A stretch of 64,000 nucleotides of DNA from Camarhynchus parvulus (Eukaryota > Chordata > Aves > Passeriformes > Thraupidae): positions 78,923,465-78,987,464 of the forward strand of contig NC_044572.1 in assembly GCF_901933205.1 (NCBI RefSeq), in the 5' to 3' direction. The position numbers were made by a program, and so were the translations under genes. A model generated the notes under the pieces. The model had not been told where the DNA came from. It saw nothing but the letters and a program-made list of their open reading frames with translations, and made no database searches. Below, one piece after another: positions 62,901 to 64,000 of the stretch (the stretch's first letter is position 1; each line of letters starts with the position of its first letter).

Positions 62901-64000
62901 TTCCTAATTGCATGAGTCTCCATGAAAAAAAGAAGTTAGCCAAACAAAGATGGAGAACTATGGGCACTATGTAGGGTAATGTAAAAATATTCAAACAATG
63001 CAGTTCAGAAGCTGGAGAGTTTTCTTAAGTTCTGTGAGGAGAGGGAAGGTGCTGGTAAGTCTATCACTGACATTTATTTCTGCAAGTTTATTCATCCTGT
63101 ATGATTCAAAGTGGCTCTTGCAGATAACTTTATAAATAAAAGTATTTTGGGGGGCTAATCCTGATTTCAAGTATTGATTTTCTTACCCTTGAACATTATT
63201 GGACATTGCTGGGTATTTAAGTAAACATTGCCCTGAAAAGTCTCTTAAACTGTTTTTTTTGTTGTTGTTTCTGCTTGAAGTCAGGGATGTTTTTAGTTTG
63301 TTTTTTACCCGAATTATCTCTCAATTTTAATACTAAGTGTAATAGATAAGAAAGGGCAGAGTATACTAGTTTACTAAATCAGAGACGTTATATCCTTCAA
63401 TCCAGCAATGCCAACAAAAAAATCCCCAACAAGGACATTATGAAATTCCATCTCAAAACTAATGCAAGAATAATTAGAAGTAATTGGTTATCTTTTGTTG
63501 TCACCAACTTTTAAAATTATAAAGCAAAGTCTTCCTTTGTACACACAGAATTTGTACTCTGGAAGGACAAGTTAAGGAACCTGACCAACCTTGGCATTTT
63601 CTGATCTTCCAGAATGATAGACTTAAGAATCCTCCTGTGGTCCATGAAAGATCACAGTAAATCCCTGGAAAGCAAGGCAAAGCCCAAGGATATTTTTGTC
63701 TGAAGACTGAACAGTAAATAGAGGGATAAAGGAGGAAATGTTGTAACGTTCTCTTTTGCAGCCCTAAGACACTCTTGTCATGAATCTCCAGCCATGTGAT
63801 TCTCCTCCTACCAACTGTCAGCCTGACCTTTGGTTTCACAAAGGCTGCGTTTGTGATGACACCATTGGGAATGCACTGCTTTAACTATCAAAAATTCTGA
63901 CTTGATTTATTTTTTTCTCACACTTCTTTCTCAATAAATACAGGGTACAGATTAGGACAAAGCTCAATAAACTTGAAGAAAGGTTGGAGATTATTACAGT
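59951..64000. other. AT-rich unique DNA, no gene recognised
   Basis: Open frames include a 150-codon minus-strand one (62244-62696) dominated by Lys, Asn and Thr from a T/G-rich tract at 62490-62560, and a 112-codon one at 63501-63839; neither has a recognisable domain. No LINE or LTR recognised. A more complex block at 60540-60760 may be conserved non-coding DNA, but I cannot test it. Confidence 0.55.

Noticed and set aside
63501..63839. 112-codon minus-strand open frame
   Set aside because: It has no recognisable domain, signal or splice context. Chance length is plausible in 64 kb.
1..64000. tRNA, rRNA, U-snRNA genes, CRISPR arrays or bacterial operons
   Set aside because: No conserved tRNA boxes, snRNA cores, spaced identical repeats or long contiguous frames with ribosome-binding sites were seen; the repeats are those of a bird-like vertebrate genome.

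Overview
The window looks like AT-rich vertebrate nuclear DNA, most likely from a bird. The main evidence is the repeat content. CR1 LINE fragments end in the CR1-type 3' terminus (a GATTCTAT-like octamer or its complement). There are also solo long terminal repeats that I recognise as families common in neoavian genomes: an ERVL-type LTR beginning TGTAGTGG/TGTGGTTTAAC, ERVL-type LTRs with a GTTAATTTTC start block, and ERVK-like LTRs with 6-bp target duplications. A songbird is possible, but I cannot prove the order or species.

I find no convincing protein-coding gene, tRNA, rRNA, snRNA or CRISPR array. The open reading frames are short, scattered, without recognisable domains, or lie inside repeats (CR1, LTRs, the CCAT microsatellite). 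The window is best read as a gene desert or part of a very long intron.

Layout: 1-3584 is unique AT-rich DNA with a TTG microsatellite. 3591-4150 is a minus-sense solo LTR with a perfect 6-bp target-site duplication. 4157-9750 is unique DNA. 9755-10600 is a decayed minus-sense CR1. 12405-12465 is a CR1 3' tail, followed by a coding-like but broken stretch (12587-13240) and a GT/AT microsatellite. 19093-19712 is a plus-sense ERVL-type LTR with a G-rich tract. 24545-27229 is the largest element, a minus-sense CR1 with recognisable but dead reverse transcriptase, interrupted or ended by a plus-sense LTR at 27230-27690. 30123-31186 and 40364-41439 are two minus-sense LTRs of one ERVL-like family. 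33784-33898 is a CCAT array. 36247-37496 is an ERVL-type LTR split by a nested ERVK-like LTR with TAGGGG on both sides. 41860-42535 and 43485-43770 are further CR1 pieces, and 49075-49463 is a partial ERVL-type LTR. 49464-64000 is almost free of recognisable repeats and holds the best candidates for conserved non-coding or hairpin elements, notably an inverted repeat at 56572-56642.

No genes act together here. The history I can read is successive retroelement insertion: CR1 first, then ERVL-type LTRs, then the nested LTRs. All proviruses have apparently been reduced to solo LTRs, since no gag, pol or env sequence is visible.
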